The notes: generated by a model not told the origin, from the sequence alone. A stretch of 64,000 nucleotides of DNA from Thalassospira profundimaris (GCF_003326675.1 NZ_JPWF01000001.1:372001-436000); one strand, 5' to 3'; positions 26,154 to 36,140 are shown, counted from the stretch's first letter. Made by a program: numbers and translations.

Positions 26154-26861
26154 TCAAATCCCGTCGATCATCGAAAGCAGATCATTGAGTTCTTCAAGGT
26201 CACTATTGATGATGCGGGTGGCGGTGTCATAGCCAAATCCCTGCCGGGCAAGGGCCGCCATATCCTTGTCGCGCTTTTCGTCGCGGATATCGGGCCTGCG
26301 CCAGGGGCCAAGGCGGCGACGTCGGGCATAGGCCGCTGCCGCGGCAATGTTGGGATCGGTGCCGCGGACTTCCTCATAGGCGGCCTGATCGGCCTCGGCG
26401 CGAAGATCGCGGATGGCATCATCAATCTGATCGGATGCAATACCGCGTGCCGACAGGTCGGCGGCAATCACGCGCATGGCTTTGCCCTTGCGCAACAGTG
26501 ATCTGGCGCGGCCACGAGCATAGGCATCATCATTGATGAAACCGGCCTTTTCGCAGGTCGACAGAACCGCGTTCATCCAGGCAACGGCTTCGTCCGGGTC
26601 GGTGCCATATTCGGCAACCGAAAGACGAATTTTGCCGCGCATCAGCTTTTCCAGCCGGGCACGGGATGCGGCAAACCGTTCAAGATACCAGGTGGCATAA
26701 TTCATCAGATAGTCACGGGTGACTTTGCGCGGACGTTTGGGTTCGCGCTTTTTGTCTTTGGCATTTTTACTCCCAAAACTGGTGAAACGGACGTTCCCGA
26801 CAGGTTTTGTATCGGTGCCAGAGGCCAGTGTTTCCGGGCTTTGATGCTGTTTATCGACCAT
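26154..26861 (-). CDS. recX: Regulatory protein RecX
   Basis: A protein of about 235 residues with the tandem three-helix repeats of RecX: YLERFAASRARLEKLM, the middle GFINDDAYARGRARSLLRKGKAMRVIAADLSARGI, and a C-terminal AAAAYARRRRLGP segment. RecX binds RecA filaments and limits recombinase activity. It has an unusually long basic N-terminal extension (about 55 residues, rich in Lys and Arg). recA is not adjacent. The start is uncertain: ATG at 26861 or TTG at 26870, neither with a clear ribosome site. It is divergent from the ABC permease gene. Confidence 0.85.
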   Translation of the reverse strand: MVDKQHQSPETLASGTDTKPVGNVRFTSFGSKNAKDKKREPKRPRKVTRDYLMNYATWYLERFAASRARLEKLMRGKIRLSVAEYGTDPDEAVAWMNAVLSTCEKAGFINDDAYARGRARSLLRKGKAMRVIAADLSARGIASDQIDDAIRDLRAEADQAAYEEVRGTDPNIAAAAAYARRRRLGPWRRPDIRDEKRDKDMAALARQGFGYDTATRIINSDLEELNDLLSMIDGI

Positions 26862-26955
26862 ATCAGCCAAAATGAATGAATACGCACCCTTGCAAGAATG
26901 CCCCCACTCTCCCTATTTTACGCGCAATTGTCTGCATTTTTCCGAAGGAAATTCT

Positions 26956-27750
26956 ATGAAGGAATTAGCCCCACGTCAGATGGGCGCGGTCAACTGGCTT
27001 GGTCTTTGGACACTTTATGCCAAAGAAGTCCGCCGGTTCCTGAATGTTCATCTGCAAACCGTTGGTGCGCCGGTTATTACCAGTCTGCTGTTTCTGGCAG
27101 TCTTTTTGCTGGCCCTTGGCCGCGCGGTTGAAACCGTAAACGGTATTCCGTTCGCCACCTTCCTTGCACCGGGTCTGATCATGATGACCATGGCGCAGAA
27201 CGCATTTGCCAATACGTCAAGCTCGATCATGATTTCAAAGGTTCAGGGCAATATTGTCGATGTCCTGATGCCGCCGTTATCCGCCGGTGAAATGGTGGCC
27301 GGTTTTGCCTTTGGCGCGGTAACTCGCGGGATCGTGGTTGGTCTTGCGACCGCGATTGGCATGGCGCTGTTTGTTGATGTCAGCATCCATAACCTTTGGG
27401 CGATCCTGTATTTCGGGATTTCGGCATCGCTGATGCTGGCTCTTTTGGGGATTGCCGGTGGTGTCTGGGCCGAGAAATTTGACCATATCGCGGTTGTGAC
27501 CAACTTTGTCGTCACGCCGCTTTCGTTCCTGTCGGGGACTTTTTACAGTGCCGAAAACCTGCCCGAAGCCGGCAAGATTCTGGTTCATTTCAACCCGTTC
27601 TTCTACATGATTGACGGGTTCCGTTATGGCTTTACCGGGATTTCGGATGGCACGATCATGACCGGCGTCATCGTGCTTGCGGTGGTCAATGCGGTTCTGT
27701 GGGTGCTGTGCTATCGGATGATCAAAAGCGGCTATAAACTGAAGGCATAA
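26956..27750 (+). CDS. ABC-2 type transporter permease (YadH-like)
   Basis: A 264-residue permease with six hydrophobic segments and the ABC-2 pattern: WTLYAKEVRRFLNVHLQTVGAP at the N-terminus, FLAPGLIMMTMAQNAF in the second region, and PLSFLSGTFYSAENLP followed by NPFFYMIDGFRYG near the C-terminus. These subunits pair with an ATPase to export polysaccharides, drugs or other substrates; no ATPase gene is adjacent here, so it must be encoded elsewhere. ATG at 26956 with GAAGGAA upstream. A bidirectional terminator follows. Confidence 0.88.
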   Translation: MKELAPRQMGAVNWLGLWTLYAKEVRRFLNVHLQTVGAPVITSLLFLAVFLLALGRAVETVNGIPFATFLAPGLIMMTMAQNAFANTSSSIMISKVQGNIVDVLMPPLSAGEMVAGFAFGAVTRGIVVGLATAIGMALFVDVSIHNLWAILYFGISASLMLALLGIAGGVWAEKFDHIAVVTNFVVTPLSFLSGTFYSAENLPEAGKILVHFNPFFYMIDGFRYGFTGISDGTIMTGVIVLAVVNAVLWVLCYRMIKSGYKLKA

Positions 27751-27787
27751 ACATCTGCCTCCTAGCCGCTTTGAGCAAAAAAACATC

Positions 27788-27824
27788 AAAAGGACAGCCT
27801 CCAAAAGTGGATGCTGTCCTTTTT
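27788..27824. terminator. Terminator after ABC permease gene
   Basis: AAAAGGACAGC (27788-27798) and GCTGTCCTTTT (27813-27823) form an 11-bp stem ending in a T-run; the A-rich left side would also work on the minus strand. Confidence 0.85.
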
Positions 27825-27873
27825 CATTTTGGTTACGATTTACAAAAGCCGCATCTAAGGGGTTTTTGGGACG

Positions 27874-27902
27874 TTGACAGGGGTAAGGAATCTCTTGATA
27901 CT
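27874..27902 (+). promoter_or_regulatory. Sigma-70 promoter of argDF
   Basis: TTGACA (27874-27879), 17-nt spacer, GATACT (27897-27902): close to consensus. The transcript should start near 27909. Confidence 0.7.
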
Positions 27903-27928
27903 CCCCGGCTTCCCGGTATTCTGCCGGA

Positions 27929-27946
27929 GTTGACCAACTGGTCAAC
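27929..27946. promoter_or_regulatory. Palindromic operator in the argDF leader
   Basis: GTTGACCA-AC-TGGTCAAC, a perfect 8-bp inverted repeat with a 2-nt centre, about 20 nt downstream of the predicted transcription start and 36 nt before the argD start codon. Its place suits a repressor. It does not look like the E. coli ARG box. Confidence 0.55.
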
Positions 27947-27981
27947 AAACCGATTTTTACCCTAATTTGAGGAATAAAGAA

Positions 27982-29154
27982 GTGATTACTCCCGTCATGC
28001 CGACCTATGCGCGGGCCGATTTGGCCTTTGAGAAAGGTGAAGGACCTTATCTCTATGCGCAGGACGGCCGACGATTCCTCGATTTCGGGTCGGGTATTGC
28101 GGTTAATACCCTTGGCCATTCGCATCCGCATCTGGTTGCCAAGCTGACCGAACAGGTTGGCAAGCTTTGGCATACCTCGAACCTGTACCGGATTCCGGGG
28201 CAGGAAAAGCTTGCGGAACGTCTGGTTGCCAACAGCTTTGCCGATACGGTTTTCTTCTGTAACTCGGGTGCCGAGGCCAACGAGGCCGGCATCAAGATGC
28301 TGCGCCGCTATCAGCATGTGTCGGGCAACCCGGAAAAGAACCGTATTCTGGTCGCGACCAATGCATTCCATGGCCGGACCCTTGGTACGCTGACCGCTGG
28401 TTATAGCGACAAGTACCGCGAAGGTTTCGGGCCGATGCCCGAGGGCTTTGACCGTGTGGCTTATGGCAATCTTAATGAATTGCGCAATGCGATTACGCCC
28501 AATACCGGCGGTATCCTTTTGGAGCCGATCCAGGGCGAAGGCGGCATTTGCCGTGCGCCGGAAGGCTATCTTGAAGGTGTGCGCAAGGCGGCTGACGAGT
28601 TTGGCATGCTGGTGATGTTTGACGAAGTTCAGACCGGCGTTGGCCGTACCGGCAAGCTTTATGCCTATGAATGGTCGGACATGACCCCGGATATAATTTC
28701 CTCGGCCAAGGGCCTTGGCGGTGGGTTCCCGGTTGGCGCACTTCTGGCCACGGAAAAGGCCGCAGCGGCACTTCCGGCGGGCATGCATGGCACGACCTTT
28801 GGCGGCAACCCGCTTGCCATGGCGGCGGCCAATGCCGTTCTTGACGAAGTTTTGAAACCCGGCTTCATGGACCATGTTCTGGACATGAGCCAATTGATCC
28901 GCGACGGCCTTGCGGCCATTGCCCGTAAACATCCGGGCTTTATCGCGGAAATCCGTGGCATGGGTTTGTTGTTGGGCATGAAAACCGTGCCGACCAACAC
29001 CGATGTTGTCGCCAAACTGCGCGAACTTAACCTTCTAACGGTTCCGGCGGGCGATAATGTGGTGCGTCTGTTGCCGCCACTCAACATCACGAAAACCCAT
29101 GTTAACGAGGCGCTTGCTGCCATTGAAGCAGCAGCCGCAGCCCTGGCGAAATAA
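27982..29154 (+). CDS. argD: Acetylornithine aminotransferase
   Basis: A 390-residue class III pyridoxal-phosphate aminotransferase that converts N-acetylglutamate semialdehyde to N-acetylornithine. The PLP lysine is K243 in SSAKGLGGGFPVGA, and the phosphate-binding NSGAEANEAGIK region is at about 94-105. Related enzymes also act on succinylornithine or succinyl-diaminopimelate. GTG at 27982 follows GAGGAA by 7 nt and is preferred to a TTG at 27967 that contains the ribosome site. Followed 24 nt later by argF. Confidence 0.93.
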   Translation: MITPVMPTYARADLAFEKGEGPYLYAQDGRRFLDFGSGIAVNTLGHSHPHLVAKLTEQVGKLWHTSNLYRIPGQEKLAERLVANSFADTVFFCNSGAEANEAGIKMLRRYQHVSGNPEKNRILVATNAFHGRTLGTLTAGYSDKYREGFGPMPEGFDRVAYGNLNELRNAITPNTGGILLEPIQGEGGICRAPEGYLEGVRKAADEFGMLVMFDEVQTGVGRTGKLYAYEWSDMTPDIISSAKGLGGGFPVGALLATEKAAAALPAGMHGTTFGGNPLAMAAANAVLDEVLKPGFMDHVLDMSQLIRDGLAAIARKHPGFIAEIRGMGLLLGMKTVPTNTDVVAKLRELNLLTVPAGDNVVRLLPPLNITKTHVNEALAAIEAAAAALAK

Positions 29155-29178
29155 GGGTGCAGGAAGGAAGACTTAGCT

Positions 29179-30096
29179 ATGACTGATATTCGCCATTTCC
29201 TTGATCTCGACAAACTGCCGTCGGGAACATTGAATGATATTCTCGCTCTTGGCGATTCCGAGAAAGCAGGCAAGGCGCCGTTTGGCGACAAGCCGCTGGC
29301 GGGCAAGACGCTTGCACTGATCTTTGAAAAACCCTCGACCCGTACGCGTGTATCGTTTGAAGTCGGCATGCGCCAGCTTGGCGGTGATGTGGTTATTCTT
29401 GATGCCGCCAGCAGCCAGCTTGGCCGCGGTGAAACCATTGCCGATACCGCACGCGTTTTGTCGCGCTTTGTTGATGCGATCATGATCCGTACGACCGATG
29501 AGTCCAAACTGCTTGAACTGGCGAAATATGCCACGGTTCCGGTGATCAACGGCCTGACCGATCAAAGCCACCCGTGCCAGATCATGGCGGACCTTATGAC
29601 CATCAAGGAACATAAAGGCACGCTCGAAGGGCTTAAATTCGCCTGGGTTGGTGATGGCAACAATGTTTCGGCATCGTTCATTCATGCGTCGCCGAAATTC
29701 GGCTTCTCGCTTGATCTGGCCTGCCCGGTCGGGTATCGCCCCAATCAGGGCCTGATTGAAACCGCCAATGCCGAAGGCGGAAAGGTGCGCATGACCGATA
29801 TGGACAGCGCCCTTGAAGGGGCCGATGTGGTTGTGACCGATTGCTGGGTCTCGATGGGCGATGATGATGCGGACGCCCGTATGGAGGCGCTTGCACCCTA
29901 TCAGGTCAATGCCAAGACCATGGCACAGGCCAAGGATGACGCGATCTTCATGCATTGCCTGCCGGCACATCGCAATGAAGAAGTCACCGACGAGGTGATT
30001 GATGGTCCGCAGTCTGTGGTCTTTGACGAGGCCGAGAACCGCCTGCATGCGCAGAAAGGGGTTCTGCTATACTGCTTTAACGGCTTGCCATCTTAA
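29179..30096 (+). CDS. argF: Ornithine carbamoyltransferase
   Basis: A 305-residue cytoplasmic enzyme making citrulline from ornithine and carbamoyl phosphate. The carbamoyl-phosphate loop is S53-T-R-T-R57 ([10 protein letters not shown]), HPCQ starts at H131, and the ornithine-site motif HCLPAHR is at 259-265 with C260. Length is typical. GGAAGG lies upstream of the ATG. Together with argD it gives the ornithine-to-citrulline part of arginine synthesis; argG is at 20367 in this window. Confidence 0.95.
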   Translation: MTDIRHFLDLDKLPSGTLNDILALGDSEKAGKAPFGDKPLAGKTLALIFEKPSTRTRVSFEVGMRQLGGDVVILDAASSQLGRGETIADTARVLSRFVDAIMIRTTDESKLLELAKYATVPVINGLTDQSHPCQIMADLMTIKEHKGTLEGLKFAWVGDGNNVSASFIHASPKFGFSLDLACPVGYRPNQGLIETANAEGGKVRMTDMDSALEGADVVVTDCWVSMGDDDADARMEALAPYQVNAKTMAQAKDDAIFMHCLPAHRNEEVTDEVIDGPQSVVFDEAENRLHAQKGVLLYCFNGLPS

Positions 30097-30128
30097 GTCT
30101 TGTGACTAAATAAGGCATATCGAAATTG

Positions 30129-30154
30129 AAGGGCGGCTTTGGCCGCCCTTTGTT
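30129..30154 (+). terminator. argDF terminator
   Basis: AAGGGCGGC / GCCGCCCTT, 9-bp stem with loop TTTG, followed by TGTT. Ends the arg operon before hslO. Confidence 0.75.
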
Positions 30155-30244
30155 ATGCTGTCAGGCGGTCGTTTTAAACCACCTCGACAATCAGGGGTTT
30201 GACTTGTTATACGGCCCCAAACATCTAACCACCGGAAACCGAAC

Positions 30245-31204
30245 ATGCAGATCGCAGTCGATTTTTGCCAGCCCTTTACGCTGGATCATTCCAATATCCG
30301 TGGCCGCTTTGTGCGCCTTGGACCGACGGTGCAGACCATTATCGGTCAGCACAATTACCCGCCGCTTGCCAACCATCTGTTGGGCGAGATCATTGGTTTG
30401 GCTGTGTTGCTGTCATCGTCGCTGAAATATGAAGGCCTGTTTACCCTTCAGACCAGCTCGGACGGTCCGATCAGCATGCTGGTGGTCGATGTCGACAGTG
30501 ACGGCAATGTGCGTGCCTGCCTTCGGGTTGATGAAGAACGCCTGAATGCGATGATCGCGGCCGAAGAAGGTGGCGAAGACGCGCTGCGTGGCAAGGTTCT
30601 GAAACTGATGGGGCGCGGGCATATCGCCTTTACCGTCGATCAGGGCGACGACCATGAACGTTATCAGGGGATTGTATCGCTTGAAGGCGAGACCCTTGCG
30701 GAATGTGCAGAATCCTATTTCCGTCAGTCCGAACAGCTTGAAACCGCCTTCAAACTTGAAGTTCATCGCGGTGAAACAGGTACGGACTGGTGGGTTGGTG
30801 GTCTTTTCCTTCAGAAAATGCCGGCAAGTGCCTCGGGCGATGCCGCAACCCCGGAAGAAGCCGAAAAGATCGTCGAAGACTGGAACCGTTCGACCATTCT
30901 GATGGCCAGTGCGACCGAAAACGAGCTTGTTGATATCTCGCTTTCGGCCAATGACCTGATCTGGCGTCTGTTCCATGACGAGGAACCGCGTGTGTTTGAG
31001 CAGGCAACCTTGCAGTTCAAATGCCGTTGTTCGCGCGAGAAGATCGAAGGCGCGCTTGTGACCTATCCGCTCGAAGAGCTTCTGTCGATGCGCGAAGACG
31101 ATACTGGCGAGGTTGGCGTATCGTGCCAGTTCTGCAATACGCGATACGGCTTTAACGAGGCAGACCTTCGCACCCTCAAGGCCGGGGATGTACCGTCGGC
31201 ATAA
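30245..31204 (+). CDS. hslO: Redox-regulated chaperone Hsp33
   Basis: A 319-residue cytoplasmic holdase activated by oxidation. The zinc-binding cysteines are in C260-R-C262 and C294-Q-F-C297, the CxC-X(n)-CxxC redox switch, with a linker region rich in Glu between the chaperone core and the switch. The N-terminal core motif LLGEIIGLAVLLSSSLKYEG is typical of the family. It is preceded by the arg terminator, so it has its own promoter, and in many alphaproteobacteria it follows argF as here. Confidence 0.94.
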   Translation: MQIAVDFCQPFTLDHSNIRGRFVRLGPTVQTIIGQHNYPPLANHLLGEIIGLAVLLSSSLKYEGLFTLQTSSDGPISMLVVDVDSDGNVRACLRVDEERLNAMIAAEEGGEDALRGKVLKLMGRGHIAFTVDQGDDHERYQGIVSLEGETLAECAESYFRQSEQLETAFKLEVHRGETGTDWWVGGLFLQKMPASASGDAATPEEAEKIVEDWNRSTILMASATENELVDISLSANDLIWRLFHDEEPRVFEQATLQFKCRCSREKIEGALVTYPLEELLSMREDDTGEVGVSCQFCNTRYGFNEADLRTLKAGDVPSA

Positions 31205-31370
31205 TGCCCGATGGTTTGTCATATCGTGAAATTACAGGGCACTAGGCCGTCATAGCCTTGCCTTAATCATCTTGCAACGTCACCATGGCTATAAGCGCTG
31301 TGGTGGCGTTTTCTTATGGCGCTTTGCATCTTGTTTTTGCCAACCGTTAAAAGGCAGGGGAGTTTGAACT

Positions 31371-31967
31371 ATGAAGCTATTGTCCATCAATGGTCTGCGT
31401 ACCGTGGTTGCGGGTGCGGCACTTGCCCTTATGGCGGCCTGTACCAGCGCGCCGGTGGCAAATTACCCCGATGTGACATGGCGACATCTGAGCCCGATTG
31501 TTTTTGCCGCCGGTCCGATTGAAAAGGTTGCTGCCTGGAACAGCAACGAAGCCGGATCGATTGCATCGACCCTGCCGTTCAGCCTTGGCAAAATGGCAAT
31601 GAACTGGCCTGATGATCGGCTTCAGACCGCGGGGACAAGCGACATGCTGCGCTATTCCGTGACCGAAGCATCGATCACGTCAAATGCGCTTAAAACCACC
31701 AAGGGTATCAAGGGTGTCTTTACCGATGACCAGTCCGACAAGATCGAACTGAAAGTCGCAGCCAAGCTTGAACTGATGGATGCCAACGGCGTTCAGAAAG
31801 GTGAAGTACAGGCAATGGCCGCACGGTCGCGTACCCTTGCAGAATCGATGTCGGTCGATGAACGTGAACAGGCAATCTATGACGCTACTGCGGCATTGCT
31901 GATGGATTTGGACCGTGAACTGGAACGTCAGATCAACGCCAATCTGGGGCGTTTTATCCTGCATTAA
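31371..31967 (+). CDS. Exported lipoprotein of unknown function
   Basis: A 198-residue protein with a lipoprotein signal: basic start, hydrophobic core and lipobox LMAAC with C24 as the lipidated residue. The mature part begins with a Ser/Ala/Pro linker and then a compact domain rich in Glu, Lys and Ala; a C-terminal helix (DATAALLMDLDRELERQINANL) is clear. No domain is recognised. Residue 25 is Thr, so outer-membrane sorting is likely under the usual rule. Flanked downstream by two hairpins, the second a strong terminator. Confidence 0.7.
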   Translation: MKLLSINGLRTVVAGAALALMAACTSAPVANYPDVTWRHLSPIVFAAGPIEKVAAWNSNEAGSIASTLPFSLGKMAMNWPDDRLQTAGTSDMLRYSVTEASITSNALKTTKGIKGVFTDDQSDKIELKVAAKLELMDANGVQKGEVQAMAARSRTLAESMSVDEREQAIYDATAALLMDLDRELERQINANLGRFILH

Positions 31968-32010
31968 TCCCGGTATTGTGCGCCCGTCGGGCGCAATTTG
32001 ATCATTGCCA

Positions 32011-32047
32011 AAGGCCCCCGGTTAACACTGGTTCGGGGGCCTTTTTT
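32011..32047 (+). terminator. Terminator after lipoprotein gene
   Basis: AAGGCCCCCG (32011-32020) pairs with CGGGGGCCTT (32034-32043) and runs into TTTTTT. A second short hairpin (TGCGCCC / GGGCGCA) lies at 31979-31995. Confidence 0.9.
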
Positions 32048-32218
32048 GTTCCGTAATGTGGAAAAATTCCAAAAATATGAATGATTTCACAGATTTAAAC
32101 TTATCAATCCGTAGCTATACCCGTTAAGCTATGCGTACCCGGAGTCTGGAAACGACAAAAACAAAAATCGGGTGCTTTCCTGGGATATGACATACCGGCG
32201 GACCGAGCATCCGCCCCA

Positions 32219-33220
32219 ATGAAACGGCCTGATATGCCCAAAAAAGAAGAAACCGCGGCAAAAGACGTGTTTCTTCACGTGTCGACACAACATCTGCGAC
32301 CCGATCAACGTTTGGAATACTGGCGCAGTTTGCATGGTCGGATCGAAATTGATGCCGCAGATGCCGAAGGTGCCAAGGATTACCGGGCATCATTAATGCG
32401 TTATGCCGATCCGACGGGTGTCGAATTCGGTTATGCGACAAGTGATGCCAATATTGTCGGTTACGGCAAACCGGAAAGTGATCTGGTGATTGTCAGCGTG
32501 CCGGTCGCCGGCGAGATGTTGTTCACCACGCGGAACGATGATCGTATTCGTGTCCGGGCATCCAGCGGCCTTACTATTGTGAACGGTGTCGAGCTTGAAA
32601 AATCGCGCAGCGACGGCTTTTCGCATGTTTATCTGACGCTTGAACGCACGCATATAGAAGCGGCGCTTGGCATCGGTGCGGGGATGCTGGCGCGCGGTGT
32701 TTACAGCGTCCCCGAAGATGGCCTGACACGTATGTTGCAAAGCCATCTGCAATCGATGGCGCTTCACGGTGATCAGCTTGATGCCAATGGAGCAATGATC
32801 GCGACCAAGGCGGCAACCGATCTTGTGCTTGGCGTGATGGCAAGCCAGAACGCGCAACTTGTGGAAAATGCAGGTGATCTTACCGCCGCGGCCTGTTTTG
32901 AGGCCGCAAGCCGCTACATCACGCTTAATATTTCCAATGTGAGCTTAACGGCCGATGATGTCGCACAGGCACTTGGCGTTTCACGGGCGCATCTTTATCG
33001 ATTGTTTGAGCAGGAACAGCTTAGTATTGGCGATATGATCCGGTCACAACGTATCGCCCGGGCATCGGATATTTTGCGCGATGATCCAGGCCGTCCGATC
33101 AAGCAGGTTGCCTTTATGGTAGGCTATCAGTCAGCGGCATCTTTTACACGGGCATTTCGTGATATTACCGGATATTCGCCATCTGATTTCCGACAAAGCC
33201 TGGTTGAACGTCTAATTTAG
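32219..33220 (+). CDS. AraC-family transcriptional regulator
   Basis: A 333-residue regulator. The N-terminal two thirds (about 20-210) resemble the AraC_binding_2 sensor domain (start THLRPDQRLEYWRSLHGRI-like), and the C-terminal 100 residues carry two helix-turn-helix units: LTADDVAQALGVSRAHLYRLF and the second with IKQVAFMVGYQSAASFTRAF, the AraC signature. The ligand is unknown and no target operon is obvious nearby; the gene stands alone between two terminators. ATG at 32219 is used; ATG at 32234 is an alternative. Confidence 0.88.
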   Translation: MKRPDMPKKEETAAKDVFLHVSTQHLRPDQRLEYWRSLHGRIEIDAADAEGAKDYRASLMRYADPTGVEFGYATSDANIVGYGKPESDLVIVSVPVAGEMLFTTRNDDRIRVRASSGLTIVNGVELEKSRSDGFSHVYLTLERTHIEAALGIGAGMLARGVYSVPEDGLTRMLQSHLQSMALHGDQLDANGAMIATKAATDLVLGVMASQNAQLVENAGDLTAAACFEAASRYITLNISNVSLTADDVAQALGVSRAHLYRLFEQEQLSIGDMIRSQRIARASDILRDDPGRPIKQVAFMVGYQSAASFTRAFRDITGYSPSDFRQSLVERLI

Positions 33221-33399
33221 ACCTATTTCCCAAGAAAATTACCGATGAGACAAATGCGCAAGCGAAGAGACACCCTGCATCACGTGTTTGGGTTAAGTTC
33301 CGCGATGACAGCAACCAAACGACAGTTCATCCACCTGTCGACTGTCAGATATCTCTCACTCATGACGCCGGATTTTTCCAGTTTTCGCGGTGTCTTGTC

Positions 33400-33432
33400 G
33401 CCCCGGTGAATTTCTTTCATCGGGGCCTTTTT
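33400..33432 (+). terminator. Terminator downstream of AraC-type gene
   Basis: GCCCCGGTGAA / TTCATCGGGGC (one G-T pair) with a 5-nt loop and TTTTT. It is 180 nt after the regulator stop; the stretch between holds nothing else I recognise. Confidence 0.8.
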
Positions 33433-33434
33433 AT

Positions 33435-33469
33435 AAAAGAAAACCCCCGAACATCGGGATGCTCGGGGG
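33435..33469 (-). terminator. Terminator of sulP-usp unit (minus strand)
   Basis: CCCCCGA / TCGGGGG stem with an internal CATC-CGATG type loop. On the minus strand it is followed by TTTTCTTTT. It is back to back with the plus-strand terminator. Confidence 0.85.
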
Positions 33470-33497
33470 CAATCAAAACAGATGTGATGTCGCTGGA

Positions 33498-34352
33498 TTA
33501 TCTGAACATCATTACCGGGACATGGCAGGACCGGACCATTTCGGTGGTGGTGCTGCCAATGATCAGGTTGCGGATGCGCGAATGGCCATAGGCCCCCATG
33601 ACCAGAAGATCGATATTGTCGGCTTCGATTTTGGATTTGATCACGTCTTCGGGTTCGCCCGATGCAAAGCCGGCATCGACTTGATACCCGGCCTTGCGCA
33701 GGATGGCGGCGGCCTCGTCGAGTTTTTCCTGCATGGTATCGGTGGCTTTGCCAACCGACAGAAGAATGCAGGGCAGGCCGGTGAACAGTTTGCCCGCCGC
33801 GATGTGACGCACGGCCTTCATGACACTTTCGCCGCCATCAAAGGCAATCAGGAACTTGTTGATCGGCTTGAATGCACGGGATGCCACCAGAACCGGCTTG
33901 TTGGCCGAACGCACCACCCGTTCAAGGTTGGAACCCAGGTGCAGCTTGGCGAAATCGGCGGCTTCGCCGCGTTTGCCAACAAGGATCAGATCAGCGTTAC
34001 CTTCAAATTCGGCGATGCTGTCGATCAGGTCACCGTGGCGCAGCTTGGTGCTGACAGTGGCAAGACCGGATTCTTCAAGACCGGCCTTGGCATCTTCAAG
34101 CAACAGGCGACCGCGTTTAAGCTCGAGCTTGTTTTTCTGCTCGTCAAGATCCGCCAGTTCCTTGAGAAGGGCTGTGCGCGCGCCGAGTTTCAGATTACCA
34201 CTCAGATCAGCCGGTTCCGAGCCAACCGAACGACGGCCCAGCACATGCATCAGTTCAACAGATGCATCGGTGCGCTCCGCCACCCAGCGGGTCAGGTCAC
34301 ATACACTTTGCGAATAACCCGAACCGTCAATCAGTGCGATCAGATGAGTCAT
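33498..34352 (-). CDS. Tandem universal stress protein (UspA family)
   Basis: A 284-residue protein of two Usp domains. The second keeps the ATP-binding pattern near its C-terminus (LLVMGAYGHSRIRNLIIGSTT, about 253-273). The first starts with HLIALIDGSGYS and contains LILVGKRGEAADFAKLHLGS at about 146-165. It lies 34 nt downstream of the SulP gene and is probably co-transcribed, a pairing seen for SulP anion transporters. It may bind ATP or sense energy state for the transporter; that link is inferred only from the gene order. Confidence 0.85.
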   Translation of the reverse strand: MTHLIALIDGSGYSQSVCDLTRWVAERTDASVELMHVLGRRSVGSEPADLSGNLKLGARTALLKELADLDEQKNKLELKRGRLLLEDAKAGLEESGLATVSTKLRHGDLIDSIAEFEGNADLILVGKRGEAADFAKLHLGSNLERVVRSANKPVLVASRAFKPINKFLIAFDGGESVMKAVRHIAAGKLFTGLPCILLSVGKATDTMQEKLDEAAAILRKAGYQVDAGFASGEPEDVIKSKIEADNIDLLVMGAYGHSRIRNLIIGSTTTEMVRSCHVPVMMFR

Positions 34353-34386
34353 TGGTCATTTCCCATTTCCATTGGCCCTTTTCCGC

Positions 34387-35877
34387 CTAGTGGCCCATCA
34401 GGCGTTCAAGTGCGCCGGGTTTGTCGTGGATGGCCAGTTTATCGACAATCGTTTCGCTGGCTTCATTGAGACCGATCAATTCAACCTCGGCCCCTTCACG
34501 GCGGAATTTGAGTACGACCATATCAAGCGCAGCAACACTTGAAATGTCCCAAATATGCGCGTGGCTGACATCAATTGTCACTTTATCAAGGGCTTCGCGG
34601 AAATCGAATGCCTTGGTGAAATCTTCGACCGAGGCAAAGAAAATCTGGCCGCGAACTTCATAGGTGCGATGGGTGTTGTCAGCCGAAAGGGTGCTGGTGA
34701 TGCGGAAAATCTGGGCGATTTTCCAGGCAAAGAAAATACCCGACAGCAACACGCCAACCAGAACGCCAATGGCCAGGTTGTGCGATCCGACAACCGTAAT
34801 GACGGTGGCGAGCATCACAATCGACGAGCTGCGCGGATGTTCGCGCAGGTTCTTGATCGACGACCAGCTAAATGTGCCGATAGATACCATGACCATGATG
34901 GCGACAAGGGCGGCCATCGGAATGATCGCGACCAGATCACCAAGAACCACGATCAGGATCAGCAGGAAGATACCGGCAAGGAAAGTCGAAAGACGGCAAC
35001 GACCGCCTGATTTCACGTTGATCACCGACTGGCCGATCATCGCACAACCGGCCATGCCCCCAATGAAGCCGGTAAAGAAGTTTGCGATTCCCTGACCATA
35101 GCATTCACGGGTGCGGTTCGACGTGGTGTCGGTCAGATCATCAACGATCTGTGCGGTCATCAGGCTTTCCAGCAGACCCACAGCCGCAACCGCCGCCGAA
35201 TACGGCAGGATGATCAGCAAGGTATCAAGGTTCAGCGGCACATCGGGCAAATAGATCGCCGGGAAGGCGTCAGGCAGCGCGCCCATATCGCCCACCGTGC
35301 GCAGGTCGGCATCCATAAACAGTGAAATACCGGTCAGAACGATGATGCACACCAGTGGCGACGGGATGATTTTGGTGATGCGCGGGAACAGATAGATGAT
35401 GGCAAGGCCGCCCGCGACCATCACATAGGTCATGTTTGAAACCCCGATCAGTTCAGGCAACTGGGCCATGAAAATCAGGATTGCCAGTGCATTTACAAAG
35501 CCGGTCATTACGGATTTGGAAACAAAGCGCATCAGATTGCCAAGACGCAGGGCGCCGGCAAGCATCTGGATCACACCGGCAAGAATGGTCGCCGCCAACA
35601 GATAATCCAGCCCGTGATCACGGACCAGCGACCCCATCAGAACAGCGGTTGCCGCGGTTGCCGCCGAAATCATACCCGGACGACCGCCAAAGATCGCGGT
35701 GATCACGGCAATCGAGAAGGAGGCATAAAGCCCGACCTTGGGATCAACCCCGGCAATGATTGAAAAGGCAATGGCTTCGGGGATCAGGGCAAGGGCCACG
35801 ACAAGGCCCGAAAGCACGTCACCGCGAATGTTGCCAAGCCACTCAGCCCGCAAGCGCGGAAGAAAATCGCTATTCAC
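34387..35877 (-). CDS. SulP-family anion transporter with STAS domain
   Basis: A 496-residue membrane protein. The SulP core has about 10-14 helices with the signature [20 protein letters not shown] (about 20-39) and [28 protein letters not shown] cytosolic loop near 245-265. A C-terminal STAS domain (about 395-490, with [19 protein letters not shown]) is attached. SulP proteins carry sulfate, bicarbonate or dicarboxylates; several marine members are sodium-dependent bicarbonate importers, which cannot be decided here. It heads a two-gene unit with the Usp gene. Confidence 0.88.
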   Translation of the reverse strand: MNSDFLPRLRAEWLGNIRGDVLSGLVVALALIPEAIAFSIIAGVDPKVGLYASFSIAVITAIFGGRPGMISAATAATAVLMGSLVRDHGLDYLLAATILAGVIQMLAGALRLGNLMRFVSKSVMTGFVNALAILIFMAQLPELIGVSNMTYVMVAGGLAIIYLFPRITKIIPSPLVCIIVLTGISLFMDADLRTVGDMGALPDAFPAIYLPDVPLNLDTLLIILPYSAAVAAVGLLESLMTAQIVDDLTDTTSNRTRECYGQGIANFFTGFIGGMAGCAMIGQSVINVKSGGRCRLSTFLAGIFLLILIVVLGDLVAIIPMAALVAIMVMVSIGTFSWSSIKNLREHPRSSSIVMLATVITVVGSHNLAIGVLVGVLLSGIFFAWKIAQIFRITSTLSADNTHRTYEVRGQIFFASVEDFTKAFDFREALDKVTIDVSHAHIWDISSVAALDMVVLKFRREGAEVELIGLNEASETIVDKLAIHDKPGALERLMGH

Positions 35878-36111
35878 AGAAAGTCTCCGTTTCCAGATGC
35901 CCGCAAACTCAAGGCTGTCCCCCGGGCAGGAATAATATCAGCAGGAATGTCATCAGGATGGCTATCTATCCCGTCAGCCGGTCTTTGCGGCGACAGGGGT
36001 CCCCAAACCGTCCTGTTCGTTGCTGCGTCGCAGCAGGCTGTACCTATACCAATTTAAGTTTTTGCACAACCGCAGGGCACGCATAGGGCCGTTTCGATGT
36101 GGCCGCATACG

Positions 36112-36140
36112 AAAAAACCCGCCGGATAACCGGCGGGTTT
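36112..36140 (-). terminator. Terminator after SDR gene (minus strand)
   Basis: AAACCCGCCGG / CCGGCGGGTTT, loop ATAA; on the minus strand it is followed by six Ts. Confidence 0.85.

Noticed and set aside
27277..28932. 551-codon minus-strand frame across the ABC permease and argD
   Set aside because: It crosses two real genes and a terminator; no start signal or domain.
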